Shown here: positions 14,020 through 26,033 of the stretch, piece by piece | Numbering within the stretch: position 1 is the first letter of the stretch | How the letters are laid out: each line of letters starts with the position of its first letter | Source: Cunninghamella blakesleeana | Taxonomy: Eukaryota; Mucoromycota; Mucoromycetes; Mucorales; Cunninghamellaceae | DNA length: 64,000 nucleotides | Reading direction: 5' to 3' | NCBI GenBank assembly: GCA_017871115.1 | Contig: JAFCIZ010000002.1 | Location: 761,001-825,000, forward strand | The notes under the pieces: generated by a model | Database searches by the model: none | Told to the model about the DNA's origin: nothing | Seen by the model: the letters and a program-made list of their open reading frames with translations, nothing else | Made by a program: the position numbers and the translations under genes

Positions 14020-14075
14020 CCTTCACTTCCTAGTTTTATATATATATTTATATCAAACAATAGTATATATTAAAC
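13520..14075. other. Intergenic gap with long T tract
   Basis: AT-rich, with poly-A at 13580-13597 and an uninterrupted T run of about 29 nt at 13992-14020, followed by CCTTCACTTCC and TA-rich leader. It probably holds the F-box gene promoter. No gene is seen. Confidence 0.4.
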
Positions 14076-14494
14076 ATGAATATTGGAACTTTTGATACGT
14101 TTAATATGATGACTAGTACACCACGTCAATTTCCTGATATTGAATTAAAAGATATCAATGTAAATAATAGAATACAACATAAAAAAAAATATAGATAAAG
14201 AATATATATAGACTAATAAATATAAATATAGAACATTAATAAAAATATTATATATATATATATAAATATATATATTATTATTATTATTATTGTTATTATT
14301 AGGGGAAAAAAATAAATATAAAACAACTAGCAAACGACTATCAACTTATTCTTATTACACTTAAAAGTACTGTTTGTATGGTTTGTCCACAGCTTTTACT
14401 TATTTTAAATATGTATGGATTAAATCCTAATTGTACTACCTATCAAGATATTTTTACCCAAGAAGAATATGTTATTAGCGAAACTCAAAAGAAG

Positions 14495-14540
<46 letters not shown>

Positions 14541-15514
14541 GTATATATATGTATATACATGAGATTATTAAAACGTGTTTAAAACTAATTACTATTATTA
14601 TTATTGATGCTTTATATCAATAGTTTTTTAGTTTAATACTTTCCAAAGATGCCTATTTTATAGTAATGTGCCCCGGTGCTAACGATGATGATATTGCAGA
14701 AATTCAAATCAAATCAGACTTTCGATATCCTTTTATTGCAAGCCATCAAGTTATGGAATTAGGGAAAGCATTAAAATTAAATATGTCAGAGAATGAATTA
14801 TGGCCAGCCATCATGGAAATAACTAAAGATCAATTGGATGTCTACCCTATTTATATCGGGAGAAGTCCTGGACATTACCATCATAATGAATTATTAGAAT
14901 TATTAATAGGAAAAAGGAATCAGTGTGAATCATACGGGTTTAAATTAATAGGTGATGCTTACGATAGGATGAGTCCGTTAAAAAGAAGAATTACTAAATG
15001 TGAAACAAGATCATTGATACCAAAATCGTTTTCTTTTATAAAAAAATCAACAGCAGCTACAACAGAAAATGAAAATACACAACGTACTACCATACCTTTA
15101 ACATCATCAGCAACCACCACGCATAGTGATACTCAATTACCACCTGAATTATTAGATTTAATATTTTCTAACATTACAGACATCAAATCGCTTATACGAT
15201 TATCAAGAACATCACGTCATTATTATATATGTGTGTGCAATGCTTTGATTTCTCGTTTACGATCATCCATTCATCATTTACAAAATGCTTTACCTGAAGA
15301 TTATGAAGAACATGGTAAAATTAATATTTCTTTAAATCGCTGGAAGGAAAAAGAAGAAGGGATTGGGTATAGAGAACTTGAACAGAGGGTATACCAATTG
15401 AAAATGTTACTGGATGATATTGGATTATGGACAACCAAATGGTCAAATAAAAAAAAAATTACACCAGGTAACACTTTTTTAAGTGGTCCAATACCTCCAT
15501 TTTCATCTTCGTGA
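14076..15514 (+). CDS. F-box protein with unfamiliar N-terminal domain
   Basis: F-box proteins recruit substrates to SCF ubiquitin ligases through Skp1. Exons 14076-14159, 14303-14494 and 14633-15514 total 1158 nt (385 aa). The F-box is at residues about 255-300: LPPELLDLIFSNITDIKSLI, followed by RLSRTSRHYYICV. The region before it (residues about 40-215) is well-formed sequence that I do not recognise: TVCMVCPQLLLILNMYGLN, DAYFIVMCPGANDDDIAEIQ, YPIYIGRSPGHYHHNELLEL. It may be the substrate-recognition part. A Thr/Ser-rich linker precedes the F-box. Intron 2 starts with a long AC repeat immediately after the donor GT. The second exon start was set by phase: only the AG at 14301-14302 restores the frame. 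Confidence 0.72.
14497..14537. repeat. (AC)n microsatellite in intron 2 of the F-box gene
   Basis: About 20 uninterrupted AC units begin right at the 5' splice site (GTACACAC...). Length variation here could affect donor recognition. Confidence 0.9.
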
Positions 15515-15834
15515 ATTAATGTTTATTTAAATTATATACTTTTTTTAATATTGTTGTCTTTAATATGCTCTTGACTTTGTGTTATTTATTGAATAAAAAT
15601 AAAAATAAAATATTATGTTATTCCAATTTTTAAAAAAAATTGAGTTTGCTTAAATTAATTTATGCAACCGTGATAAAGCAAGTGGCTTTTGTATTTGACT
15701 GTTAGATGCTTTTAAAAAAATGGATCGGCAACTTAATTTTTTTTTTTAAAATTTTAAATTTTGACATTTTTTTTATTCTACTTTTTTTTTTTTTCTTTAT
15801 TTTATTTTAAATATACATATATTAAAAAATAAAA
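15515..15834. other. Gap between F-box gene and PWP1
   Basis: AT-rich 3' flank, then T-rich blocks (about 15738-15800) directly upstream of PWP1. No gene is seen. Confidence 0.4.
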
Positions 15835-17660
15835 ATGATTTCAGCTATACAATGGATTAGACAAGGTGTTGCAGCTAGACATCCTGAAAAATACGAATTA
15901 GATGATGAAGAATATGATCGTATTAATAAATTAGCAGCTGATCAACTTGACGATGCTAAGGAAGAACTTAAAGAAGCTGAATCTATGGCTATTGATCAAA
16001 CTGACTCTACTACCAGTGATAAGATTAAAACCGATGAAGAAGAAGCTTTAGCTATCTATAACTTGGATACTTATGATGAAGAAGTAGAAGCTTCTAAAGA
16101 TAAAAGTAAGTTTTATTTTATTATTATTAAAAAAAAAGAAGTCTAAGGAAATAAAGAAGGTTGAATATATAAAAGCGAAAGAGAGAGGATAGAAAGAAAA
16201 ATTGAATATAATATATATATATATATATATATTTCGATTTCCTTTTTTTAAAACTATTATTATTATTATTATCAGAAATTGGTGTGTTTTCCAAAATCAA
16301 CAACTTGACTGTATATGAAGACGAAGATGATGATCCATATATTGTAATGAAAGACAATAAGGATGAAGAAGAAGAAAAGGCAGAATTAGAAATATTACCT
16401 ACTGATAACCTACTTTTATCAGCTAAAACAGAAGATAACATTCCTCAATTAGAAATTTATGTATTTGAATCTGATCAAGATAATTTATATGTACATCATG
16501 ATATATTATTACCTGCTTTTCCTTTATGTTTGGAATGGTTGGATTTTCACTGTGGAAAAAAATTGGGTCAAGAATCAAGTGGAAATTATGTCGCAATTGG
16601 TACCTTTGAACCTGATATTGAAATTTGGAATTTGGACACTGTAGATGCTATGTACCCTGAAGCTATTTTAGGTCATAGTGATAAAACTAAAAAAAGATCA
16701 AAAAAAGTAAATAGCAATTATCATGTGGATGCTATTATGGATATTTCTTGGAATAAAAATCATAGGTAATAAGAAATGATCATATATATCATAATAATAA
16801 TAACGACAGTAATAACAAAAAAGATATATATTTACTCACAAAACATACATCTTGTTTATTTTATTTTATTTCTTAGAAACTTTTTATTGTCCTCATCAGC
16901 AGATTCAACTATCAAACTCTGGGATTTAAGTACTTCAAAATGTGTTCAATCTTATACCCATCATTCAGATAAAGTACAATCCGTAACATGGCATCCAACC
17001 GAACCAACAGTATTTATTTCTGGATCTTATGATAAAACAGTGTGTGTATTAGATGCTCGCTCTCCCAACCAAGTAACAACATGGAAATTGGATAGTGACG
17101 TTGAATCAATTCGATGGGACCCTCACCAACCCAACAATTTCTATGTAGCCTTAGAAAATGGATATATTCATTATTATGATGTACGTAATGCAGATGGAAA
17201 TAAAGGAGGCAAACCATTGTATATTTTACAAGCTCATGATGGTGCAGTAAGTGCTTTAGATATCAATCCTTTAGTTCCTGGATGTATTGCTACAGGTGGT
17301 ACAGATAAATTGATCAAAGTATGGAATACAGCAGAAAATCGCCCAAGTATGGTAACCAGTCGTAATTTTGATTTGGGTAGAATTTTCTGTGCTCAATTCT
17401 GCCCTGATGCTGCTTTCCAATTAGCTGTCGCTGGGTCTAATGGTAAACTTCATATTTGGGATATCTCTTCTAATGCTGGTGTTCGTCAATCATTTAAACA
17501 TGTTCAAGCTTTATCTGGCCCTGCTCCTGCTGTAGAAAAGGCTCCTATTACCATTTTGGATGATGGCGAACCTGAAAGTGATAATGATGAATCTAATAAT
17601 ATTGGTCATGATGAAGATGATGAAGATGAAGATGATGATGATGATATGGATGACGTATAA
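15835..17660 (+). CDS. PWP1: Pwp1, WD40 ribosome-biogenesis factor
   Basis: Pwp1 is a nucleolar WD-repeat protein needed for 60S subunit (25S/28S rRNA) maturation and rDNA regulation. Exons 15835-16105, 16276-16765 and 16877-17660 total 1545 nt (514 aa), the usual Pwp1 length. The N-terminus MISAIQWIRQGVAARHPEKY matches the family's conserved start (M-I-S/T-A-x-x-W-I-x-R-G-x-A). An acidic segment follows, then YVAIGTFEPDIEIWNLD, then WD repeats: SSSADSTIKLWDLSTSKCVQ, FISGSYDKTVCVLDARSP, ATGGTDKLIKVWNTAENRP and AVAGSNGKLHIWDISSNAGV. The C-terminus is an Asp/Glu-rich tail. The start codon is the only in-frame ATG ahead of the conserved block. Identification is secure. Confidence 0.95.
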
Positions 17661-18698
17661 ACCACTCTTTTTATTATTATTAGTATCATTATTATAATTA
17701 TTACTTTCCTTTTATATATTAGACTATATTATCATTTTTATTTTTTCTTTTTTTTTTGCATGAATTTAAACACATTTACAAAAGAAAAAAAGAAAAAAAG
17801 CATTTCTTTTTTTAACCGATTCATTGTATATCATTATTAACCTTTTATTTCTACTTTATTTTATTTATATAAATCAGCTATTTACTACTATTCTATTTAT
17901 TTTCTTATCTTTTTCATTATTTTTATTTTGATTCACTTTATTTATCTGATATAAAGTATTAAAAAACAGCAATAATAAATTTCTGTAGAATTGTTTAATA
18001 CCATGTTATAATTAAAATGAAGGGTCAAAAAATAAAATAAAATAAAATTAAACGTTATTGGAAATTTTGTTTGAATATTATTAAAATTAAATTTTCTTTA
18101 ATATATAATAAGAGAAAGAATTTCATTAAAAAGCACTCTTTTTATATATACATTTTTATCAATTCTACACTGAACAATAATTAATAATTTTACGCTACCT
18201 TTATAATACAAGTAGTGAAATACTTCCTCTGACTTTTTTTTTGTTATAAACATTAGTAATTTCATCTTACAACTATACAAAAACCAAGATGTCAAAAAGG
18301 TGTGATTTTACTCTTAGAGCTGTTTTTTACTATATAATTACATAGTTTAACATTTGCTTACAAATTAGTTGGAAAAAAACTGGGGAAGATAGCTTAATAA
18401 AAAAAAAAATTAGATAGATATATAACAATAAAAAGTATATTGAACTTATATAATATAATCACGATATTTTTTCTAAATTGAAACTATACTAATTACTTTT
18501 TTTTTACATTGAAAAAATCTCAATTTTTTAACTAACCCATAGATGAGTAATATATCACAACATGAATGAAAACCATCCGATTCAAATGAGCTCTTTGTGA
18601 CTATACTCTAAATAAATATTATTATTAATTTTACTTATCTGTATTTATTATTCATTAACAAGTGTATGATATACTACAACGTATTAGCTTTTCTTCAG

Positions 18699-18734
<36 letters not shown>

Positions 18735-19024
18735 AAATCTCTTATTCAACATATTTAAATGAAAAATTGAAAATGCGTGCATAGTATGATTTTATTTTTA
18801 GAAAATGGATCAAAAAAATCTGACTTTTAATTTACTTTTTTCAGCTTGAATTTCATATTTTAAAAAAATTCCAACTTTAACCTTTTTTATTCCCTCTCTT
18901 TACCTTTTTTTTTTATTTTTTATTTTTAATAATAATATTAGTTTATTATATATACCTACCTTCATTAAACCTTTTTTATTTACTTTATTTAAACAATATC
19001 AGTACTGGATATTATAAAAAAATA
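17661..19024. other. 1.36-kb intergenic region, no gene recognised
   Basis: Very AT-rich. It contains GGGTCAAAAAATAAAAT at 18022-18038 (identical to a 17-mer in the CSN2/Raptor promoter), a TA run at about 18705-18730 and a T-rich leader before 19025. A 65-codon minus-strand ORF at 18098-18295 has no protein-like composition or splice partners and is not called. The region probably combines the PWP1 3' flank and a long promoter for the carrier gene. Confidence 0.4.
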
Positions 19025-21401
19025 ATGCATACGGAAAAAGATAATGTAGATAATGATATACCCTTAGCTACTAATACTAATACAAATCGTATTGATGAAG
19101 CTTATGTTCCAGACTTTGACGAAGGCTTTGATGATGAACAGCCCATGTTAAATTCAAATACAATATCACCTAAACAAATGACTACTATACGCGGCAATTC
19201 TTTATTAATAAAAATACTACTACTTACTCTTAGTCTTGCTGGGTAAGTATACACATATATGAATATATTTTTAATTAAATTATTTATTTTTGGCGCGAGT
19301 ATACATTTAACTATACTTATACTTATTCCTATTTAATTCTTATTCTATTTCTCATAGGCTGCAATTTACCTGTATGTATATTAATATTAATAATAATAAA
19401 AGCAATAGCACCAATAGTTTATTGAAAATTTTATGGGAACTAATTTATACTCTGGTATTTTTTACTTCCATTCATTTTGAATTGTTTTAGGGAGCGTAGA
19501 AATGGCTTATGGTACTCCATATCTTTTGTCTCTTGGATTGTCTAAATCACATATGTCTTTAGTTTGGATTGCTGGACCTCTTAGTGGTAAGTTGAGATAA
19601 AAACGAAATAATATATATAATGTGCTTTAATATATTTTAATAATTTATTTTCAATATTAATGATAATGATAATTATAATAATAATATTATTATTATTTAA
19701 AGGTTTAATTATGCAGCCTATTGTTGGTATATTTTCTGACAAATGCACATCAAAATGGGGCCGTAGGCGACCATTTATAATTGGTGGTAGTATCTTAGTA
19801 GTACTTAATCTTTTAGCTATTGGTTGGACACGAGAACTTACAGCATTATTTGTTGATATAAGTGATACCTCTTCAGTAAGTAATTGTATCTCCATTCAAC
19901 TGTATTCAATATATGTATGTATATAATATATGTACGTGTTAATTTTTTTTATTTTTTCTTTTTTGATTAGTAGTATAAAAAAGTATCTATTTTTATTGCT
20001 ATTGCTTGTATTTATTTATTGGATTTTAGTATAAATTGTGGTAAGTTAAACATTTCATTTCTGTTTATAATATTATCCACAAAATAGTTTAATATCCGCC
20101 GCTTATATATACTATACTTATAATTTTATATAGTACAAGCGTCTTGTAGGGCATTAATTGTGGACGCATTGTTACCGACGCAACAAGCTAAGGGTACAGC
20201 TTTGGCTGGAATTATGATTGGAGCAGGAAACGTCATTGGTTACTTTATGTAATTGAGCAGTAATATATATATATATATAAACTTATGGTATTAATTTATT
20301 TTTTTTACTTCTTTATCTTATAGGGGATACATAGACTTGGTTAAAGCATTCCCATTTTTAGGTGATACTCAATTAAAAGTACTTTGTGTTTTTGCATCAG
20401 CTATTCTTTTAACGTGTGATGCTATTACCTGCTTTGCTGTAAAAGAAAAAGTTTTACAAAATAACAAAAGGTAAAAATATATAATTTTTATTTATTATAA
20501 TTAATTTATTTTATTTAAAAGATCTAAATACAAGTATGCATGTATTAATTTTTTTTTCTTTTTTTCTTTTTTTTCGTCTAATATAGCTCTGATGAAAAGA
20601 ACTCGGCTTTTAAAACCTTCAACGATATTGCATCAAACATATGGAATTTGCCACCAAAGATTAGACAGATATGTAATATTCAATTTTTTTCTTGGATTGG
20701 TTGGTTTCCATTTTTATTTTATTCTACAACTTGGGTTGCTGAAATATACGACAACACAAACTTAAATCAACAAAAACCAGAACAAGGAAATTCTGAGGAA
20801 GCTACTAGGGTAGGGTCATTAGCCTTTCTCGTTTACTCCATTATATCTTTGGCATCATCATTTTTTGTACCTCTCCTTGTAAACACAACTTCATCTTCGT
20901 CATCATCACCATCATCATTAAATAATAATGGTCACCAAAATTTAGAAAATGGGCTTCATAATTCTATTCGTGATTATCGATCTATTTTATTGTCATTAAA
21001 ACATATCAACTTAACTTTACCTAATATTTGGACAATTAGTCACTTTATATTTTGTTTTTCAATCCTCAGTTCTATATTTGTAAATGATGTTGTGTCAGCC
21101 TCGATTATTATTGGAATATGTGGTATTAGCTGGTCTATAACAATGTGGGCACCGTTTTCTTTATTAGGAGAATATATTTCTCAATATGAACAACCAAATA
21201 ACGATGATTTTGAATTTATTTCTCAACAACAACAACAACAACAGAGAGTGCCAAATGATATTATTGAAATGGAACCTTATGAATCAACAACAAATAATAG
21301 TAATATAAATCCATATCCCTTACATTCGTCCTCCCCAAATCAAATTCAACATCGATCTACATCATCTGTTTCTGTTGATAATTATAATGATGAGCAAATA
21401 G

Positions 21402-21442
<41 letters not shown>

Positions 21443-21772
21443 GACAACAACAATAATAATAGCAATGATGTCAATTTTATGAATGATAACGAAATGAATC
21501 ATCAACAACAGCAAATTAATAATGAAGAAATAAATAATCCTACAATGCCATCAGCTGGGATATTATTAGGCATCCACAACATCTATATCGTATTACCTCA
21601 ATTTTTAGTTACTTTTTGTAGTAGTGTACTTTTCCATTTTTTAGAAAAAAAAGAATCTTTGGATGAAGAAAATGTATCTCCTGATACAATAGGTGTCGTG
21701 TTACGATTTGGTGCTGTTATGACTGGTATTGCTGGATTACTTAGTTTAAAGTTAAATAAAAACAATAAGTAA
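19025..21772 (+). CDS. SLC45 / SUT-type sugar:H+ symporter (GPH family MFS)
   Basis: Probable sucrose/maltose-type proton symporter related to S. pombe Sut1, animal SLC45 and plant SUTs. Exons 19025-19242, 19358-19371, 19491-19586, 19703-19875, 19974-20040, 20134-20248, 20324-20470 and 20587-21772 total 2016 nt (671 aa). Family hallmarks are visible: MAYGTPYLLSLGLSKSHMSL, WIAGPLSGLIMQPIVGIFSD, the RRRP loop (KWGRRRPFI), ASCRALIVDALLPTQQ and FFSWIGWFPFLFYSTTWVAE. A 150-residue Ser/Gln/Asn-rich insertion, including an uninterrupted Asn run, sits in the loop before the last helices. The 14-nt second exon (19358-19371) is required to encode LQFT between the first helix and VEMAYGTPY. Substrate is inferred from the family only. 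Confidence 0.88.
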
Positions 21773-22094
21773 ATAAATAAATATTAAAAAAAGGATTTTA
21801 TTTACTATTTAATATTAATAAATAAATAAAAAATGAGAAGACTCATAATAAAGCTATAGAGAAAAAAAAACAGTGAAGAATAAATCATTTTTCGTAAATT
21901 GAATAAGAGGATAAAAACGCTTGTCATAAATAATATCTTTAAATATACAATATAAAGGATCATATTAATGCAAAAAATGGTTTTAAATCCAGTGGCTTAA
22001 AAATTTTCTCAATTTAAAAAAACTATCTGAGCTAAATTAATTTTTTCGCACTCTTTCTCACTTTTTATTTTTTAAAAAGAATAATATATATACC
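21773..22094. other. Short intergenic gap, RRP15 promoter
   Basis: AT-rich. It contains CTTTCTCACTTTTTA at about 22054-22067, 28-40 nt before the RRP15 ATG; similar boxes precede other genes here. Confidence 0.45.
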
Positions 22095-22871
22095 ATGGCA
22101 AAAAAAGTAGTGGAAAAACCAGTAAAAATTACTAGAAAAAAACAAGAAATATCAGAAGATTCAGAAGTTAGCAGTGATGGAGAAGCAGATGTTGAATCTT
22201 CTGATAACGAAAGTATAAACGACAGTGATAATGATAGCATGGATTTGGATGAGGAAAGTACTGAAAAACAAGGTAATAAATATAAATTATATAAATAACC
22301 TATTTTAATTAGAGAAATAAAGAATGATATATATTTATTTATTTATTTATTTTTACAGATAAAGTAAAAAAAGGCAGTGCACAAGCTTTCTCTGAAGCTA
22401 TGACCAATATCCTTGGAAGTACATTAACAGGTGGCGATCGTAAACAACCTATTCTTGCAAGATCCAAAGGTGTAGAACGAAAGATTGAGGATGAAAAATT
22501 GGAATATAAGGCCAAAAAAATGTTATCAGCAGAAAAAAAGAAAATCAAAAATCAAGGTCGTATCATTCCCGATTATACAACTTTTGAATATGAAAAACGA
22601 TTAAGAAAAGTAGCAACTCGTGGTGGTAAAGTTGGATAACGATCATAATTATATATAAAAAATTAGTCTTTAACCAAATTAATAATCATAAACGTATGTA
22701 TTTATATTTATATATATATATTAGTGGTAAAATTATTTAATGCCATTCGTACACAGCAAAAAGTAACAGAAGTAGCCGTTCAAGAAGCTGCCGCTACAAG
22801 AGGAACTCAGTTAGCAAAAGAAAAAGCAAAAAATGGTAAAATAACATAAATATCAAAAAAAAAGGGAACTT

Positions 22872-22914
<43 letters not shown>

Positions 22915-23033
22915 AGGGTTTTATTTATTAATATGGTTTAATTTTATATCTATTATTATTATTATATATAGTATCCACAATGTCAAAGTCAAGCTTTTTG
23001 GATCTTTTAAAATCTGGAAATGTCAAGGCATAA
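22095..23033 (+). CDS. RRP15: Rrp15-like ribosomal RNA processing protein
   Basis: Rrp15 is a nucleolar pre-60S factor required for processing of 27S pre-rRNA. Exons 22095-22272, 22359-22625, 22725-22835 and 22972-23033 total 618 nt (205 aa), a typical length. The N-terminus is basic, then highly acidic (Ser/Asp/Glu). The Rrp15 core is recognisable as AFSEAMTNILGSTLTG, ILARSKGVERKIEDEKLEYK, RGVVKLFNAIRTQQK and the terminal SKSSFLDLLKSGNVKA. The exon 2/3 junction is set by phase: RG then VVKLFNAI. Intron 3 carries a roughly 36-nt TA microsatellite. Confidence 0.9.
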
Positions 23034-23653
23034 AAAAAATCAATTTCTTTCATCTAATTTTTATTATTTTTTGGTTGTATATTATCATAATTTCATTCTC
23101 ATTTTTTTTTTTTTTTTCCTATCTTTTCTATTACATATCAATTCACTATTATCAATTAATAAATCAAAGCATTAATAGTTTTTTTTATCAGCATCAATTT
23201 TTATATTGCTATGAAAACTATGATAATAAATTTATTTTAAATAAAATAAAATAAAATAACAATATTAATCAGAATGACAGGTTGAACTTCTTCATTAATA
23301 AATTGGTATATTGTAATGAGTAGCATTCATATTACTTTTAATATATTAAGTAAATAAAAATAAAAATAATACGATCAGCCTCTCTTTTTTTTATTAAAAT
23401 AATAATAATAATAATTCTATGTATAGGGTTTTAATGACTATATAGAATTTTATTGAAAAAATAAAATAAAATTATATATATCATAGTAAGTTTACTTTGT
23501 ATATTAATAAAGCATGAAAAAAAGGGGCATAAAAAAAATTTAGCCGGGCGGAGCTTTTAAATCTTAATACAATTTTACTTTTTTTTATTTTATTCTTTCT
23601 CACTCTTTTATTAATTCCTCTTAAAACACTTGTTTAGAATACTTTAAATAATA
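23034..23653. other. RRP15 3' flank and clpP promoter
   Basis: 620 nt, AT-rich. The only GC-richer patch is TAGCCGGGCGGAGC at about 23541-23555, roughly 105 nt before the clpP ATG, followed by TTTCTCACTCTTTTATT at about 23597. No gene is seen. Confidence 0.4.
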
Positions 23654-25113
23654 ATGTTATCTTCATTGTTAAAAAGACCTTTATCCGCTTCAATTAAATA
23701 TAGACGTGTAAATAAATAAATAAAATAATAACAATAATATTAACATAATTGATATATAAAAGTATAAATGTTAAAAAAAAAGGGGAGAAGGAGTACGCGT
23801 AAACTAATACCAAGTATACCTATAAATAGTCGTACTATACACTACCTGAAATAACCATGGGCTGGACAAATCCTCCACAGGCTCAAGGTTTAATTCCTTT
23901 TGTTGTAGAACAAACAGTAAGCTTATATTTATATAAATAGATAATAATAAATATAAAAATATAACAAGATGGATTATAATTTAATTTTTAAATATATAAA
24001 TAAAAAAAAAATAGGGACGAGGTGAACGATCATACGATATATTTTCTAGATTACTTAAGGAAAGAATTATATGTTTAAATGGACCTGTAAGTACATATAC
24101 ATATATATATAAGAAAAAATTGCTATTTTTTAAAGTTTATGATCGAGAATATTTATATTGTGTATATATATAGATGTATGTGTATGTGTTTATGTACTTA
24201 TGTGTGTGAAATTCATACCCTAATTTTTCTCTTTTATTTTTTTTAACAAACTTGATACTAAATACTAAATAGATAAACGACGGTATGTCATCAGTTATTA
24301 TTGCTCAACTCTTATTTTTAGAAGCTGAAAACCCTGAAAAATTAGTTCATTTATATATTAATTCTCCTGGTGGAAGTGTTACTGCTGGAATGGCTATTTA
24401 TGATACAGTAAGTATAAAATGACAATAATATTAAGCATCATCATGTTTAAAAAAAAAATCGAATAAATGATTACAAAGGGAAAAAGAAATGGTTTAAAAT
24501 CTTTAAATGCTTATAATTACTTTATTTTATCCTTTTTTATTATTATTATTATTTTAGATGCAGGTAATCTTTAACATTCAATTTTAAAAAATCACATGTT
24601 AAAATATATAATTCTTGGTATTCACATTCTATTATTTAATCGGATAGTATATTCAATCACCTGTATCTACACTTTGTAATGGCCAAGCTTGCTCCATGGG
24701 ATCTCTTTTATTGGCGGCAGGTAAAAATCAACAATGACAATAACAACAAATATAAAAAATAAAAATAAAGATCAACATATATCATCATGTGAAAAAAAAA
24801 AAAAGTAAATTAAAATAAAATAATAATAGGTGAGCCTGGGAAAAGATTTGTTTTACCTAATGCATCCATAATGATTCACCAACCTTCTGGAGGAGCCGCC
24901 GGTCAAGCATCCGATATTGCCATTCATGCTAGAGAAATATTAAGAGTACGTGAACGATTAAATAGAATATATCAAAAACATACAGGAATAAGAGATTTGG
25001 AAACAATTGAAAAAATGGTAGAAAGAGATTATTTTATGACGGCGGAAGAAGCAGTGAAATTTGGTTTGGTGGATCAAGTGTTAGAAAAAAGATCCAATAA
25101 AAAGAAGGATTGA
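23654..25113 (+). CDS. CLPP: Mitochondrial ClpP protease, proteolytic subunit
   Basis: Serine protease core of the mitochondrial ClpXP complex. Seven exons: 23654-23707, 23830-23916, 24015-24086, 24273-24407, 24558-24563, 24648-24720 and 24830-25113. They total 711 nt (236 aa). The first exon encodes a basic presequence-like [18 protein letters not shown]. The ClpP core follows: [37 protein letters not shown], catalytic Ser in [16 protein letters not shown], and catalytic His in [20 protein letters not shown]. The C-terminus is [20 protein letters not shown]. The fifth exon is only 6 nt (Met-Gln). It is needed to give IYDT-MQ-YIQSP, as in other ClpP proteins (human IYDTMQYI). ClpP is absent from baker's and fission yeast but present in many other fungi. 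Identity is certain. Confidence 0.96.
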
Positions 25114-26033
25114 TTATTAATAGTAAATAATAATAATAATAATAAACTTTCTTTTTTGTTTTTTATATGTTTATTTATGCATTATTTTGTAACTTTATTA
25201 TACTTTTTATGTCTTGTGGTTTTTATAAATAGAATTCTTATTATTATTATTATTTAACCTTTTCATAACCTATGACTTAGCGTTCACTTATATATATTTA
25301 TATCTATGATGTGTTGCTGATGTATGAATCATATTCATACTGTGATCATACTTATTACTGATATGGTTTAATAGATTTTATGTACTCACAAAAAAAAATA
25401 TGTCATCAGGGTTTCACCGTTTTTTTTTTTTATTCTTTTTTGTAAGCTTATACACACACCTCCCCACTTTTTTTTTTATTATTTTGGACAAGAGAAAAAA
25501 AAAAAAAACTCGTTTAAAAGCTGATCGACTAACTAACACAATTGTGTGATATATATATATATAATTTTTTTTTGTACGCCATTAGTTTATAATGATACAA
25601 AGTCTTATTTTATTTATTAATATTATTACTTAATTATTGATGATACAACTTTTTTTTAAAAAATTTTAATTTTTTTTTAAATATAGATAAATAAAATAAA
25701 ATAAAAAGGATACATAAGGGAAGCTAATAAAATATAATCATATTGAATAATAAATAAATAGATAAAAAAAAAGCTTAAAATGTGGTTTTTTTAAAAAATA
25801 TATAAAATGTGTATATGAATTTTTTTTTGTGTATGTGTAATATAATATTTTTTAGGATTAAAAAAAAAGATCAGATGATATGAGATTACGGGGAAGTCTT
25901 GACCAATTGAAATTATATTGTTAAAAAAAGCATAAAAAAAAGGAATGAAAGAAAAAATAAAATGATGTGTGTATGTATATGCGTATATGAATTGTTTTAA
26001 AGGATCTTTTTTTTTTTTAAAAAAAAAAAAAAA
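25114..26033. other. Convergent gap clpP / small Cys gene, no gene seen
   Basis: 920 nt, very AT-rich, with poly-A/T runs (for example 25495-25509 and 26008-26034). No ORF, tRNA or other RNA gene is recognised. It presumably holds 3' ends of both convergent genes. Confidence 0.4.

Noticed and set aside
18098..18295. 65-codon minus ORF in the PWP1-SLC45 spacer
   Set aside because: No recognisable motif, no plausible start context or exon continuation, and AT-rich random composition.
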